A stretch of DNA of 43,613 nucleotides from Streptomyces griseoaurantiacus (lineage in GTDB: Bacteria > Actinomycetota > Actinomycetes > Streptomycetales > Streptomycetaceae), in the NCBI GenBank assembly GCA_014656015.1, contig BNBP01000060.1, positions 1 through 43,613 on the forward strand. The letters are read 5' to 3'. The translations under genes were made by a program, and so were the position numbers. Shown one piece after another: positions 23,151 through 31,743 of this stretch; positions within the stretch are counted from its first letter, which is position 1, and each line of letters opens with the position of its first letter. A model generated the notes under the pieces. That model had not been told where the DNA came from. It worked only from the letters and a program-made list of their open reading frames with translations, and did not search any database.

Positions 23151-24644
23151 TCAGCGTTCGCGCGCCGCCCGGTCGCCGAGCACCGCCTCCATCACCGCGC
23201 GGGCGATCGGCGCCGCGTCCCCGCCCCCGCTGATCTCGCCCCGCCCGGCCCGCGCGTCCTCCACCACCACCGCGACCGCCACCGCCGGGGCCGGCGCGTC
23301 CTCGGCCCGCGCCCAGGAGATGAACCACGCGTACGGCGTCCCCGCGTTGCCCACACCGTGCTGCGCGGTGCCCGTCTTGCCGCCCACCACCGCCCCCGGG
23401 ATCGCCGCGTTGGCGCCGGTGCCCTCCTCCACCACGCCCGTCATCAGCTCCCGCAGCCGCTCGGCCGTCTCCCGGCGCATCGCCCGGTGCAGGGTGCGCG
23501 GCCGGGCCGCGGACAGGGTGGTGCCGGCCGCCGTCGTGGTCCGCTCCACCAGGTACGGCACCGGGACCGAGCCGTCGCCCGCCACCGCCGAGGCGACCAT
23601 CGCCATCTGCAGCGGGGTCGCCCGGGTGTCGAACTGCCCGATCGAGGACAGCGCGAGCTGCGCGCGGTCCCGCTTCGCCGCGGACGCCCCGGACGCGGCG
23701 AACGTCGACCGGGCCACCGCGAAGGGCACCCGCGGCCCCGGGGCGTCGAACCCGAAGGCGGCCGCCGTGCGGGACATCGCCTTCCAGCCTGTCTCCACCC
23801 CGAGCCGGGCGAACACCGTGTTGCAGGACCAGGCGAAGGCGTAGCGCAGGGAGGCGTCCGTGCAGCCCTCCACCTCGTTGGTCAGCCGGGTCCGGGTGCC
23901 CGGCAGGGTGTACGGGTCCGGGGAGTCCGTCGGCGCGTCCAGGTCCCCGGCCACGCCCGCGTCCAGCGCGGCGGCGGCCGTGACCACCTTGAACGTGGAG
24001 CCCGGGGGATAGGTCTGCCCGACCGCCCGGTTGAGCATCGGCCGGTCCGGGTCGCCGTCCAGCCTCCGCCAGGCCCGCGCCGAGGCGGCGCCCGTGCCCG
24101 ACAGCTCGCCCGGGTCGTACGAGGGCGCCGACACGAGCGCCAGGATGCGCCCCGTCACCGGGTCCAGGGCCGCCACCGCCCCGTGCCGCCCGGCCAGCCC
24201 CTCGTGGGCCGCGCGCTGGGCCTCCGGGTCGATCGTCGTGACCACCGTGCCGCCGGCGCTCCGGGCGCGGGTGAGGCCGGACAGCAGGGGGAGCGCGGCG
24301 AGGCCCGGATCGGTGCCGGCCAGCAGCCCGTCCCGGGCGTGTTCGAGGAGCGTGCTGCCGTACACCTGCGAGGCGAAGCCCGTCACCGGGGCGTACAGCG
24401 GCCCGTCGGTGTACGTCCGCGCGTAACGGAACAGCCCGCCGGTGTCGCGCGAGCCGGTCACCGGGCGGCCGCCGACCAGGATGTCCCCTCGCGGCTGACC
24501 CCAACGGGCGATGTCCGTGCGGCGGTTGGCCGGGTTGCCGGAGTACGTCTCGGACCGCACGAGCTGCACCCGCACCACGTTGACGAGCAGCGCCACCAGC
24601 AGCAGCGCGCACAGCAGCGCGGCGCGGCGGATGTACCGGGTCAT
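23151..24644 (-). CDS. pbpA: Class B penicillin-binding protein (transpeptidase)
   Basis: A 497-residue protein. A short cytoplasmic N-terminus and one membrane anchor (ALLCALLLVALLVNVVRV) lead into a PBP dimerisation-like region and the transpeptidase domain. The active Ser motif is PPGSTFKVVTAA (SxxK), the second motif is AWSCNTVF (SxN) and the third is VVGGKTGTAQHG. It cross-links peptidoglycan stem peptides outside the membrane and is a beta-lactam target. ATG 24644 overlaps the SEDS stop as ATGA, so the two are translationally coupled; they likely form a glycosyltransferase-transpeptidase complex. A long in-frame extension upstream crosses the SEDS gene and is a shadow. Confidence 0.95.
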   Translation of the reverse strand: MTRYIRRAALLCALLLVALLVNVVRVQLVRSETYSGNPANRRTDIARWGQPRGDILVGGRPVTGSRDTGGLFRYARTYTDGPLYAPVTGFASQVYGSTLLEHARDGLLAGTDPGLAALPLLSGLTRARSAGGTVVTTIDPEAQRAAHEGLAGRHGAVAALDPVTGRILALVSAPSYDPGELSGTGAASARAWRRLDGDPDRPMLNRAVGQTYPPGSTFKVVTAAAALDAGVAGDLDAPTDSPDPYTLPGTRTRLTNEVEGCTDASLRYAFAWSCNTVFARLGVETGWKAMSRTAAAFGFDAPGPRVPFAVARSTFAASGASAAKRDRAQLALSSIGQFDTRATPLQMAMVASAVAGDGSVPVPYLVERTTTAAGTTLSAARPRTLHRAMRRETAERLRELMTGVVEEGTGANAAIPGAVVGGKTGTAQHGVGNAGTPYAWFISWARAEDAPAPAVAVAVVVEDARAGRGEISGGGDAAPIARAVMEAVLGDRAARER

Positions 24645-26032
24645 GGGGCCGCCGTTCCGTCGTAGGAGGACGCGGCCGGGCCCGCCCCGGCCGCCGCCGC
24701 CTCGCCGCCGGGCGGGCGGGCGAGGTCGTCCTCGCGCTCGGCCGCGTCCCGGCGGGCGCGGTCGCTGAGCCGGACGAGCAGCGCGACGATGACCCAGTTG
24801 GTGACCAGCGAGGAGCCGCCCTGCGCCAGGAACGGCATCGCCATCCCGGTCAGCGGGATCAGCCCCGTCACCCCTCCCGCGATCACGAACACCTGCAGCG
24901 CGAGGATCGAGGCGAGGCCCACCGCCAGCAGCCGGCCGAAGGGGTCCCGCAGCGCGAGGCCCGCCCGGTAGCCCCGCTCCACCAGCAGCGCGTACAGCGC
25001 GAACACCGCGAGGAGCCCGGCGAGGCCCAGCTCCTCCCCGGCCGTGGCCAGGATGAAGTCCGACTTGGCGGCGAAGCCGATGAGGACCGAGTGCCCCTCG
25101 CCGAGCCCGGTGCCGAGCACCCCGCCCGCGGCGAAGGCGAACAGCGACTGGGCGAGCTGGCCCGGGCCCTGTCCCGCCTCGATGGAGGCGAAGGGGTGCA
25201 GCCAGTCCTCGACCCGCCCGTGCACGTGCGGCTCCAGCCGGCCCACGGCCACCGCGCCGGCCACCGCGAGCAGCAGCCCGGCCGCGACCCAGCCGGTGCG
25301 CCCGGTGGCCACGTACAGCAGGACCACGAACAGCCCGAAGAACAGCAGCGAGGTGCCGAGGTCCCGTTCCAGGACGAGCACGCCCACGCTGAGCAGCCAG
25401 ATCGCCACGACCGGCCCGAGCACCCGCCCGGTGGGCACCCGCAGCAGCCACAGCCGGCGCCCGGAGTGGGCCAGCGCGTGCCCGTTGGCGGCGAGGTACC
25501 CGGCGAAGAACACGGCCAGCAGCACCTTGGCGAACTCGCCGGGCTGGAGGGAGAACCCGGCGAGGCGCACCCAGATCCGGGCGCCGTTCACCGCCGGGAA
25601 GAGGATCGGCGCGGTGAGCAGGGCGAGCGCCCCGAGGACGCACACGTACCCGTACCGGCGCAGCACCCGGTGGTCGTCCAGCGCCACGACCACCACGAGG
25701 AAGAGGGCGACGCCGAGGGCGGACCAGTTGAGCTGGGCGGGCGCGGCGGCCTCGCCCGGGGTCTCCAGGTCGAGCCGGTAGATGAGGACGAGCCCGAGCC
25801 CGTTCAGCAGCACGGCGATGGGCAGCAGCACCGGGTCGGCGCCCGGCGCCCGGAACCGCACCGCCAGGTGCGCGAGCAGCGCCGGCACCGCGAGGCCCGC
25901 CCCGTACCCGGCGGCCCCCGGCGGCAGGGCCCCGTGCCGGGCGAGCCCGACCGCGCAGTACCCGTACACGGACAGCAGCACGGCGAGCCCCACGAGCGAG
26001 ACCTCGACCCCACGCCTCCCGGTCTGCCTCAT
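24641..26032 (-). CDS. SEDS-family peptidoglycan glycosyltransferase (FtsW/RodA-like)
   Basis: A 463-residue polytopic membrane protein with about ten hydrophobic segments. SEDS signatures include LQPGEFAKVLLAVFFAGYL, LVLERDLGTSLLFFGLF, and the late ITLPLTG-like run LIPLTGMAMPFLAQGGSS followed by VTNWVIVALLVR. It polymerises lipid II, paired with the class B PBP encoded next (stop-start overlap). Whether it is nearer FtsW or RodA cannot be decided by eye; Streptomyces carry several paralogues, some for sporulation. A disordered C-tail of about 40 residues follows the last helix. It is divergent from the NERD-like gene, with 113 bp between starts. Confidence 0.95.
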   Translation of the reverse strand: MRQTGRRGVEVSLVGLAVLLSVYGYCAVGLARHGALPPGAAGYGAGLAVPALLAHLAVRFRAPGADPVLLPIAVLLNGLGLVLIYRLDLETPGEAAAPAQLNWSALGVALFLVVVVALDDHRVLRRYGYVCVLGALALLTAPILFPAVNGARIWVRLAGFSLQPGEFAKVLLAVFFAGYLAANGHALAHSGRRLWLLRVPTGRVLGPVVAIWLLSVGVLVLERDLGTSLLFFGLFVVLLYVATGRTGWVAAGLLLAVAGAVAVGRLEPHVHGRVEDWLHPFASIEAGQGPGQLAQSLFAFAAGGVLGTGLGEGHSVLIGFAAKSDFILATAGEELGLAGLLAVFALYALLVERGYRAGLALRDPFGRLLAVGLASILALQVFVIAGGVTGLIPLTGMAMPFLAQGGSSLVTNWVIVALLVRLSDRARRDAAEREDDLARPPGGEAAAAGAGPAASSYDGTAAP

Positions 26033-26145
26033 GGTCGCAACATACCGGGATCAAAGGTGCACAAGGTGCAAGCGGCCCCGGGAGGGCGGACGTCTTGCCC
26101 CCGCCGCGCACCGCCTGTTCCATGGAAGGAGGGGGTGAGCACCGC

Positions 26146-26961
26146 ATGGACCCGCTCCGCGTCACACCGTCCCGCCACCGCGCCCGGGACCGCCTCTACG
26201 TCCACCGTTCCGACGGCACCACCCTCGCCTGGTACGACCGCGACAGCGGGCACGTGAGCCTGCTGGACAGCGCCTCGCGGGACGCCGTCCTCCGCTCGCT
26301 CACCCCCTTCCTCGCCGGCCCCGTCACCGTCGGACCGCCCCCCGCGCCCACCTCCGCCGACCTCGCCCGCCTCGCCCTCCACCCCGATGACGACCTCGCC
26401 CCCAACCGCCCCGGCGAGTCCCTCCTCGTCGCCCTGGACCGCGCGTCCGACCGTCGTACCGCCGCCCGCCTGCGCCCCGACCCCCGCCGCCGCGCCCTGA
26501 CCGCCGAGCAGACGGTCGGCGGTCTCCTGGACGCCCTCGACGGCGCCGGCTGGCACGTCCTGCACTCCCTCCCGCTGCCCGGCGGCGACCGCATCCACCA
26601 CCTGGCCGTCGGCCCCGGCGGCCTCCTGTGCGTGCACGCCCTGTACGCCCGCAAGCGGCGCGTCCTGGTCGCCGACCCGCAGGTCACCACCGGCCGCCGC
26701 GAGGCCGAGCCGCTGCTGCGCCGGCTGCGCGCCGAGGCCCGCCGCGCCTCCTACGCCCTGACGGCCGAGGTCACCCCGCTGCTCGTGCTCGTCGCCCCCT
26801 CGCGTCTGGACGTCACCGCAGCGCCCCGCGACGGTCTGCGCGTCCTGTGCGACACGGAGCTGACCGGCGCCCTCACCCGCCTCGGCGGGGTCCTCAAACC
26901 GGCGGACGCCGAGTCCCTGTACGCCCTGGCCCGCGACCGCCACACCTGGACCCGGCTCTGA
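26146..26961 (+). CDS. NERD-domain (nuclease-related) protein
   Basis: A 271-residue protein from ATG 26146, preceded by GGAGGGGGTGAG. The central region (about 145-235) reads GWHVLHSLPLPGGDRIHHLA followed by VGPGGLLCVHALY. This corresponds to the strand-helix core of the NERD domain, in which an Asp and a Lys near here normally complete a nuclease-like site. In this protein D in GGDRIHH and a K/R-rich YARKRRVLV follow, so the site may be altered. The N-terminal half has YDRDSGHVSLLD, possibly a small separate domain. It ends 12 bp from the convergent LigD-polymerase gene. A role in DNA metabolism is suggested by that context but not shown. Confidence 0.65.
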   Translation: MDPLRVTPSRHRARDRLYVHRSDGTTLAWYDRDSGHVSLLDSASRDAVLRSLTPFLAGPVTVGPPPAPTSADLARLALHPDDDLAPNRPGESLLVALDRASDRRTAARLRPDPRRRALTAEQTVGGLLDALDGAGWHVLHSLPLPGGDRIHHLAVGPGGLLCVHALYARKRRVLVADPQVTTGRREAEPLLRRLRAEARRASYALTAEVTPLLVLVAPSRLDVTAAPRDGLRVLCDTELTGALTRLGGVLKPADAESLYALARDRHTWTRL

Positions 26962-26973
26962 CGCCCTCCCGGC

Positions 26974-27855
26974 TCAGGGCAGCACCCCCGCCCGCTCCGC
27001 GCCGAGCAGCGGCGCCATCAGATCGCCGTGCTCCCGCAGCCGCGGCACCAGGTCCCCGGCCCGGAGGGCGAGCGCCTCCGGCTCCCGGCAGCCGGCGACC
27101 TCCTCCCACGTCACCGGCGCCGAGACCATCGGCTCCTGGCGCGCCCGCAGCGTGTACGGGGCGGCCGTGGTCTTCTTCGCCGCGTTCTGGCTCCAGTCCA
27201 CGAAGACCTTCCCCGGCCGCAGCGCGCGCGTCATGCGGTGCACGACCAGTTCCGGCATCGCCTTCTCCGCCTCCACCGCGAGCCGTTTGGCGTACTCCGT
27301 CGCCCGTTCGGACGGTACGGGGGCGAGCGCCGCCAGCAGGTGCAGCCCCTTGGATCCCGAGGTCTTCGCGTACGCCGCGAGACCGTCCGCGGCGAGCCGC
27401 TCGCGCAGCCAGAGCGCCACCTCGCAGCACTCCACGACCGTCGCGGGCGCCCCCGGGTCCAGATCGAGGACCAGCCGGTCCGCCTCGCCCGGCGCCCCGG
27501 CCCGCCACTGCGGGGTGTGGAACTCGGCCACCTGGTTCGCCGCCCACATCAGTGAGGGCAGGTCCTGCACGAGGACCTGCCGTGCCGGACCCTCGGAGCG
27601 GGGCACCTCGGCCGTGACGACCCACTCGGGGGTGCCCGGTGGCACGTTCTTGACGAAGAAGCGCTGGCCGTCCGGCCCGTCCGGATACCGCAGGAAGGAC
27701 AGCGGGCGGTCGCGCAGATGGGGGAGCAGGACCTCGGCGGCGGTGGCGTAGTAGTGCAGCAGCTCGCCCTTGGTGAAGCCGGTCGCCGGGTACAGCACCT
27801 TCTCCAGATTGCTGAGCGCGAGCCGCCGCCCCTCCACCTCTGTCATCGGCGTCAT
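26974..27855 (-). CDS. LigD-type DNA polymerase/primase domain protein (NHEJ)
   Basis: A 293-residue stand-alone polymerase domain of LigD (primase-polymerase superfamily). Motifs: LSNLEKVLYPATGFTKGELL at the N-terminus, RFFVKNVPPGTPEW, the metal-binding pair VLDLDPG, KTSGSKGLHLLA, and VFVDWSQNAAKKTTAAPYTL. It fills gaps and adds nucleotides during end joining with Ku. There is no ligase or phosphoesterase domain, so a separate ligase is needed. ATG 27855 is nearly leaderless in appearance; ATG 27846 is an in-frame alternative three codons later. The longer frame upstream overlaps the Ku gene and is rejected. It is divergent from ku. Confidence 0.93.
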   Translation of the reverse strand: MTPMTEVEGRRLALSNLEKVLYPATGFTKGELLHYYATAAEVLLPHLRDRPLSFLRYPDGPDGQRFFVKNVPPGTPEWVVTAEVPRSEGPARQVLVQDLPSLMWAANQVAEFHTPQWRAGAPGEADRLVLDLDPGAPATVVECCEVALWLRERLAADGLAAYAKTSGSKGLHLLAALAPVPSERATEYAKRLAVEAEKAMPELVVHRMTRALRPGKVFVDWSQNAAKKTTAAPYTLRARQEPMVSAPVTWEEVAGCREPEALALRAGDLVPRLREHGDLMAPLLGAERAGVLP

Positions 27856-27958
27856 AAGATGACAATCCCATGAAACCGGTACATATCCCCGGCTCGGTCG
27901 TCCCGGGCGGCAGTCCCGGGCAGTCGTCCTGAGCCCTCGTCCCGGAAGGAGGCCGTAC

Positions 27959-28975
27959 GTGAGATCCATCTGGAACGGCGCCATATCCTTCGGCCTGGTC
28001 AGCATCCCGATCAAGCTGGTGAACGCCACCGAGAGCCACTCGGTCTCCTTCCGGCAGATCCACACGGAGGACGGCGGCCGCATCCGCTACCGCAAGGTCT
28101 GCGAGCTGGAGGACCGCGAGGTCACCTCCTCCGAGATCGGCAAGGGGTACGAGGACGCGGACGGCACCATCGTCCCGATCACCGACGAGGACCTGGCCCA
28201 GCTCCCGATCCCCACCACCCGCACCATCGAGATCGTCGCCTTCGTCCCGGCCGACCGGATCGACCCGCTCCAGCTCGGCGCCGCCTACTACCTCGGCGCG
28301 AACGGCGTCCCCGCCGCCAAGCCGTACACCCTGCTGCGGGAGGCGCTGAAGCGGAGCAACCGCGTGGCCATCGCGAAATACGCCCTCCGGGGCCGCGAGC
28401 GGCTCGGCATGCTCCGCGTGGTGGACGACGTCATCGCCATGCACGGCCTGCTGTGGCCGGACGAGATCCGTGCCCCCGAGGGCGTGGCGCCGGACGCGAA
28501 CGTCACCGTCCGCGACAAGGAACTCGACCTGGCCGACGCCCTCATGGACACGCTGGGCGAGGTGGACCTCGACGACCTCCACGACGACTACCGCGAGGCC
28601 GTCGAGGAACTCATCGCGGCCAAGACCTCCGGCGAGGAACCCCGCGAGACGGCGGCCCCCGCCCGCAGCGGCAAGGTCCTCGACCTGATGGCGGCCCTGG
28701 AGAGCAGCGTCCGGGCGGCGCGGGAGTCCCGGGCGGGCGGCTCGGGGGGTGCCGGGGAGGCCGGTGACGCCGGGGACGCGGGGGACGCCGGGGAGACCGA
28801 GGAGGCCGAGCACGCGGAGGTCAGGGACCTCCGGAAGAAGAAGACCCCGGCGAAGAAGGCGGCCGGCGCGAAGAAGCCCGCCGCGGCCGGCGCCGCGAAG
28901 AAGACCGCGGCCAAGAAGCAGGCCGCCAAGAAGACGACGGCGAAGAAGTCCACCCCGCGCAGGCGCTCGGCGTGA
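27959..28975 (+). CDS. ku: Non-homologous end-joining protein Ku
   Basis: A 338-residue bacterial Ku from GTG 27959, with GGAAGGAGG nine bases upstream. The family start SIWNGAISFGLVSIPIKL is intact, followed by FRQIHTEDGGRIRYRKVCE and the bridge region with VDDVIAMHGLLWPDEI. Residues up to about 260 form the DNA-encircling core. A Gly/Ala/Asp-rich linker of about 25 residues and a Lys/Ala-rich tail of about 50 residues (KKTPAKKAAGAKK type repeats) end the protein. Such H1-like tails in Streptomyces and mycobacterial Ku bind DNA non-specifically. Ku bridges double-strand breaks and recruits the polymerase encoded divergently 103 bp away. Confidence 0.97.
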   Translation: MRSIWNGAISFGLVSIPIKLVNATESHSVSFRQIHTEDGGRIRYRKVCELEDREVTSSEIGKGYEDADGTIVPITDEDLAQLPIPTTRTIEIVAFVPADRIDPLQLGAAYYLGANGVPAAKPYTLLREALKRSNRVAIAKYALRGRERLGMLRVVDDVIAMHGLLWPDEIRAPEGVAPDANVTVRDKELDLADALMDTLGEVDLDDLHDDYREAVEELIAAKTSGEEPRETAAPARSGKVLDLMAALESSVRAARESRAGGSGGAGEAGDAGDAGDAGETEEAEHAEVRDLRKKKTPAKKAAGAKKPAAAGAAKKTAAKKQAAKKTTAKKSTPRRRSA

Positions 28976-29017
28976 GCCTCGGCGCGAGCGTCAACGGGCG
29001 GGGGGACTCGCCGCCGT

Positions 29018-30868
29018 TCAGCCCCACCTCCGCAGCGCCAGCACCGCGTTGTGCCCGCCGAAACCGAAGGAGTTGCTGAGCGCCACACCCCCCGGCCCCC
29101 CGAGCTCCCGCGGGGCGCCCCGCACCAGGTCCACCTCGATCGCCGCGTCCACGACCTCGCACCCCACGGTCGGCGGGATCAGCCCCTCCCGCAGGGTCAG
29201 CGCCGTCACCACCGCCTCCACTCCCCCCGCGGCCCCCTGGAGGTGCCCCACGTTCCCCTTGACCGCGGTCAACGGCACCGAGCCGCCCAGCACCGCCCGC
29301 AGCGCCCCGGCCTCGGCGAGGTCCCCCTCCACCGTCCCCGTCGCGTGGGCGTTGACGTGCACGACGTCCACCGCGTGCGCCCCCGCGTCCCGCAGCGCCC
29401 GCCGCAGCGCCAGCGCGACCCCGCTGCCGGTGGGGTCGGGCGCGGCGATGTGGTGGGCGTCCGCCGAGAGCCCCCACCCGGCGGCCTCGCAGTAGATCCG
29501 CGCGCCCCGGGCCCGCGCGTGCTCCTCCGCCTCCAGGAGCAGCACCCCCGCGCCCTCCCCGTTGACGAACCCGTCGCGGTCCTTGGCGAAGGGCCGGGAC
29601 GGCGAGGTCCCCTCCTGGAGGCCGTGCGTGGACAGGGCTCGCATCGAGGCGAAGGAGGCCATGATCGCGGGCGTCACCACCGCCTCCGCGCCCCCGGCGA
29701 GGACCGCGTCCACGTGCCCGTACCGGATCCGGTCGACGGCCTGCCCGATGGCCTCCGTGCCGGAGGCGCACGCGCTGGTCACCGTGCGCGCCTCGCCGGT
29801 GATGCGCAGGTCGAGCGACACCTGGGAGGCGGCCTGCGAGGGCACGCACATCGGCGTGGTCAGCGGCGACACCGCGCGCGGCCCCTTCTCCCGCAGCGCC
29901 CGGTCGCCGCCGACGAGGACGGAGGCGTCGCCGAGTATCGCCCCGAGGGACACCCCGACCCGCTCCGGGTCGAGTCCGCTCTCCACGGTGCCGGCCTCGT
30001 CGAACCCGGCGTCCCGCCAGGCCTCCCGCGCGGCGAGCACCGCGAACTGGGCGGCGCGGTTCATGCGCCGGGCCCGGGTGCGGGGCAGCAGCGTCGCCGG
30101 GTCGAGGGGCACGGTCCCGGCGGTCCGCACCGGCAGCCCCGCGAACTCCTCGCCCTCCAGCTCGCCGATGCCGCAGCGCCCGTCGAGCAGGCCCTGCCAC
30201 AGCGCGGGCACGCCGAGGCCGAGCGGGGTGATCGCCCCGAGCCCGGTGACCACGACCCGGCGCGGCACCACCGTGCCCGCCGAGCGCCGGGGGCGCGGAT
30301 GGTGCCGCACGAGGCGGTCGGCGTGCGCGGCGCCCTCGGCCAGCCCCCGCAACTCCTCGTCGGACAGCGGCTGTTCGGAGCGGTTCTCCAGGTCCCGGTA
30401 CCAGCGGTCCCAGCGCCGTACCCAGGTCTCCTCCTCGGCGCGGGGGTCCACGGCCCGCAGGGTGGTGACGCGGTCGCCGTCCCGGAACTCCACGGCACGC
30501 AGATCGCTGGAGGTGACGACGGGGATGCGGCCGGCGTCCATGCGGCGGCACGCGACCGTCACCTCGCCGGAACGGGAGAGCGGTGCCTCGCGGTCCGTGC
30601 CGCCGAGCGGCGGGCGGAGGGTGACCCGGATCGTCTCCGGCGACTCCGGCACGGTGTGCGTCACCACGAACCAGCGGTCCTCGGCCACGTCCCGCTCGGA
30701 GAGGGCGAGCAGATCGCCGGGGACGACCTCGCCGCCGGTCACGGTGTGCGGCCGGAAGTAGGGGACGTGGGGGACGGAGCCGGTCTCGGGAGCGTTCTCG
30801 GTTGTGGGGGAGGCGGGGGAGCTGTCGGAGGCGGCGGTGCGGAACGAACGGCGTGGTGCGTCGTGCAT
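29018..30868 (-). CDS. Beta-ketoacyl synthase (KAS II-like) with long N-terminal extension
   Basis: A 616-residue protein from ATG 30868, with AGGAAG about ten bases upstream. Residues about 202-616 form a complete condensing enzyme: RRVVVTGLGAITPLGLG, catalytic Cys in TSACASGTEAIGQA, His in VHVNAHATGT and His in KGNVGHLQGAAGG, ending in ALSNSFGFGGHNAVL. It would extend acyl thioesters by decarboxylative condensation. Residues 1-200 are unusual. After a Ser/Thr/Pro-rich leader of about 35 residues comes TVTGGEVVPGDLLALSERDV and TLRPPLGGTD, then a Trp-rich segment WVRRWDRWYRDLENRSEQ. I recognise no domain there. No acyl carrier protein or acyltransferase lies nearby. It is convergent with ku, 42 bp away. 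Confidence 0.88.
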   Translation of the reverse strand: MHDAPRRSFRTAASDSSPASPTTENAPETGSVPHVPYFRPHTVTGGEVVPGDLLALSERDVAEDRWFVVTHTVPESPETIRVTLRPPLGGTDREAPLSRSGEVTVACRRMDAGRIPVVTSSDLRAVEFRDGDRVTTLRAVDPRAEEETWVRRWDRWYRDLENRSEQPLSDEELRGLAEGAAHADRLVRHHPRPRRSAGTVVPRRVVVTGLGAITPLGLGVPALWQGLLDGRCGIGELEGEEFAGLPVRTAGTVPLDPATLLPRTRARRMNRAAQFAVLAAREAWRDAGFDEAGTVESGLDPERVGVSLGAILGDASVLVGGDRALREKGPRAVSPLTTPMCVPSQAASQVSLDLRITGEARTVTSACASGTEAIGQAVDRIRYGHVDAVLAGGAEAVVTPAIMASFASMRALSTHGLQEGTSPSRPFAKDRDGFVNGEGAGVLLLEAEEHARARGARIYCEAAGWGLSADAHHIAAPDPTGSGVALALRRALRDAGAHAVDVVHVNAHATGTVEGDLAEAGALRAVLGGSVPLTAVKGNVGHLQGAAGGVEAVVTALTLREGLIPPTVGCEVVDAAIEVDLVRGAPRELGGPGGVALSNSFGFGGHNAVLALRRWG

Positions 30869-31161
30869 GGGGAGGCTGCTTCCTGTGGCGTGGGTGGTGG
30901 CCGGCAGGGGGAACCGCCCTGCCGGGTACCCTCCTTCGCAGTGTGCCCGCCCGTCAGGACCGCCCGGTCTTCGGTACGCGGCCGCCACACGCCCAACTTC
31001 GGTGCTTTCCGGCCAAGTTCACGTCCGGGAGGCGCGAACGGTGTGCCAGATCTCACAATCCGGGCGAAAGGGATCTTGACGGAGCGTCGGTTTCTGTCGC
31101 CTCGGCCCCGCCCCCCTGCCCGGCCGCCTCCCTCCGGTGGCACCCGGTCCGGCGACGGGTC

Positions 31162-31587
31162 TCAGCGTTCGCCCGGAGGGCCGGACGCGATGCGCATGCC
31201 CGGGCGGCGGCGATGGACGGTGACGTAGGACAGGCCCTCGGGGCCCGCGGCGAGGCGGCGGGTCGAGCCGTGCGGCAGCCAGCACAGGGCGCCCTCGGTG
31301 AGCGGCACGGCGGCGGCGCTCCCGGGCGACTCGAGCCTGCCGTCCCCCGCGACGACGAGCAGCAGCACGTCGAGGTCCGGCTCCGTGTGGGTGTCGACCC
31401 CCTGGTCCGGCGGCAGGTGCACGAGGTTGGCGTCGAGTTGGCGTCCGGACTCGGCGAGCCGCCAGAGCGCGCCCGCCGGGGCGGAGGGCTGGGCGGCGAG
31501 CGCCCGGACGTCGCACAGCAGGCTCGGAACGGGGGCCGGGGCGGGTTCCTCGGTGGGGGTGGCCGGGTCGGGCTGTGCCTCGGGCAT
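31162..31587 (-). CDS. Small cupin-domain protein
   Basis: A 141-residue protein from ATG 31587. Residues about 1-25 are Pro/Glu-rich, and the rest forms a single cupin. The first motif region is LPPDQGVDTHTEPDLDVLLL, where one His and acidic residues may bind metal. The second is GALCWLPHGSTRRLAAGPEG. The GDGRLES turn and late RRRPGMRIAS complete the fold. Function is not predicted; such proteins sense or bind small molecules. It is divergent from the Cys-containing HTH regulator, sharing the AT-rich region at 31660-31685, and the two may be co-regulated. Confidence 0.8.
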   Translation of the reverse strand: MPEAQPDPATPTEEPAPAPVPSLLCDVRALAAQPSAPAGALWRLAESGRQLDANLVHLPPDQGVDTHTEPDLDVLLLVVAGDGRLESPGSAAAVPLTEGALCWLPHGSTRRLAAGPEGLSYVTVHRRRPGMRIASGPPGER

Positions 31588-31667
31588 CGGGTTCCTCTCG
31601 TTCCTCTCGGCGCTGTTCCGCCGCGCTTCTCGTGCGCCTCTGCCGCGCCTCCAGTGCGCCGAATTAT

Positions 31668-31679
31668 TACATGTACGAT
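31668..31679 (+). promoter_or_regulatory. AT-rich dyad and -10 element of divergent cupin/HTH promoters
   Basis: The perfect palindrome TACATGTA (31668-31675) overlaps a plus-strand -10 candidate, TACGAT (31674-31679), 65 bp before the HTH regulator start. The surrounding AATTATTACATGTACGATTA (31662-31681) is exceptionally AT-rich for this genome. No clear -35 is seen. Its position suits control of both genes. Confidence 0.5.
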
Positions 31680-31743
31680 TAGGAGAAACTCGGGAACCGA
31701 GGGCTCGGCGCTGAGGGCGGAGAGCGCAAGGGCGGAGGGAAGG

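Noticed and set aside
23151..26165. A single 1004-residue PBP including the SEDS region
   Set aside because: The first half is out of frame with the real SEDS gene and reads as Arg/Gly/Ala-rich shadow. The PBP starts at ATG 24644, overlapping the SEDS stop.
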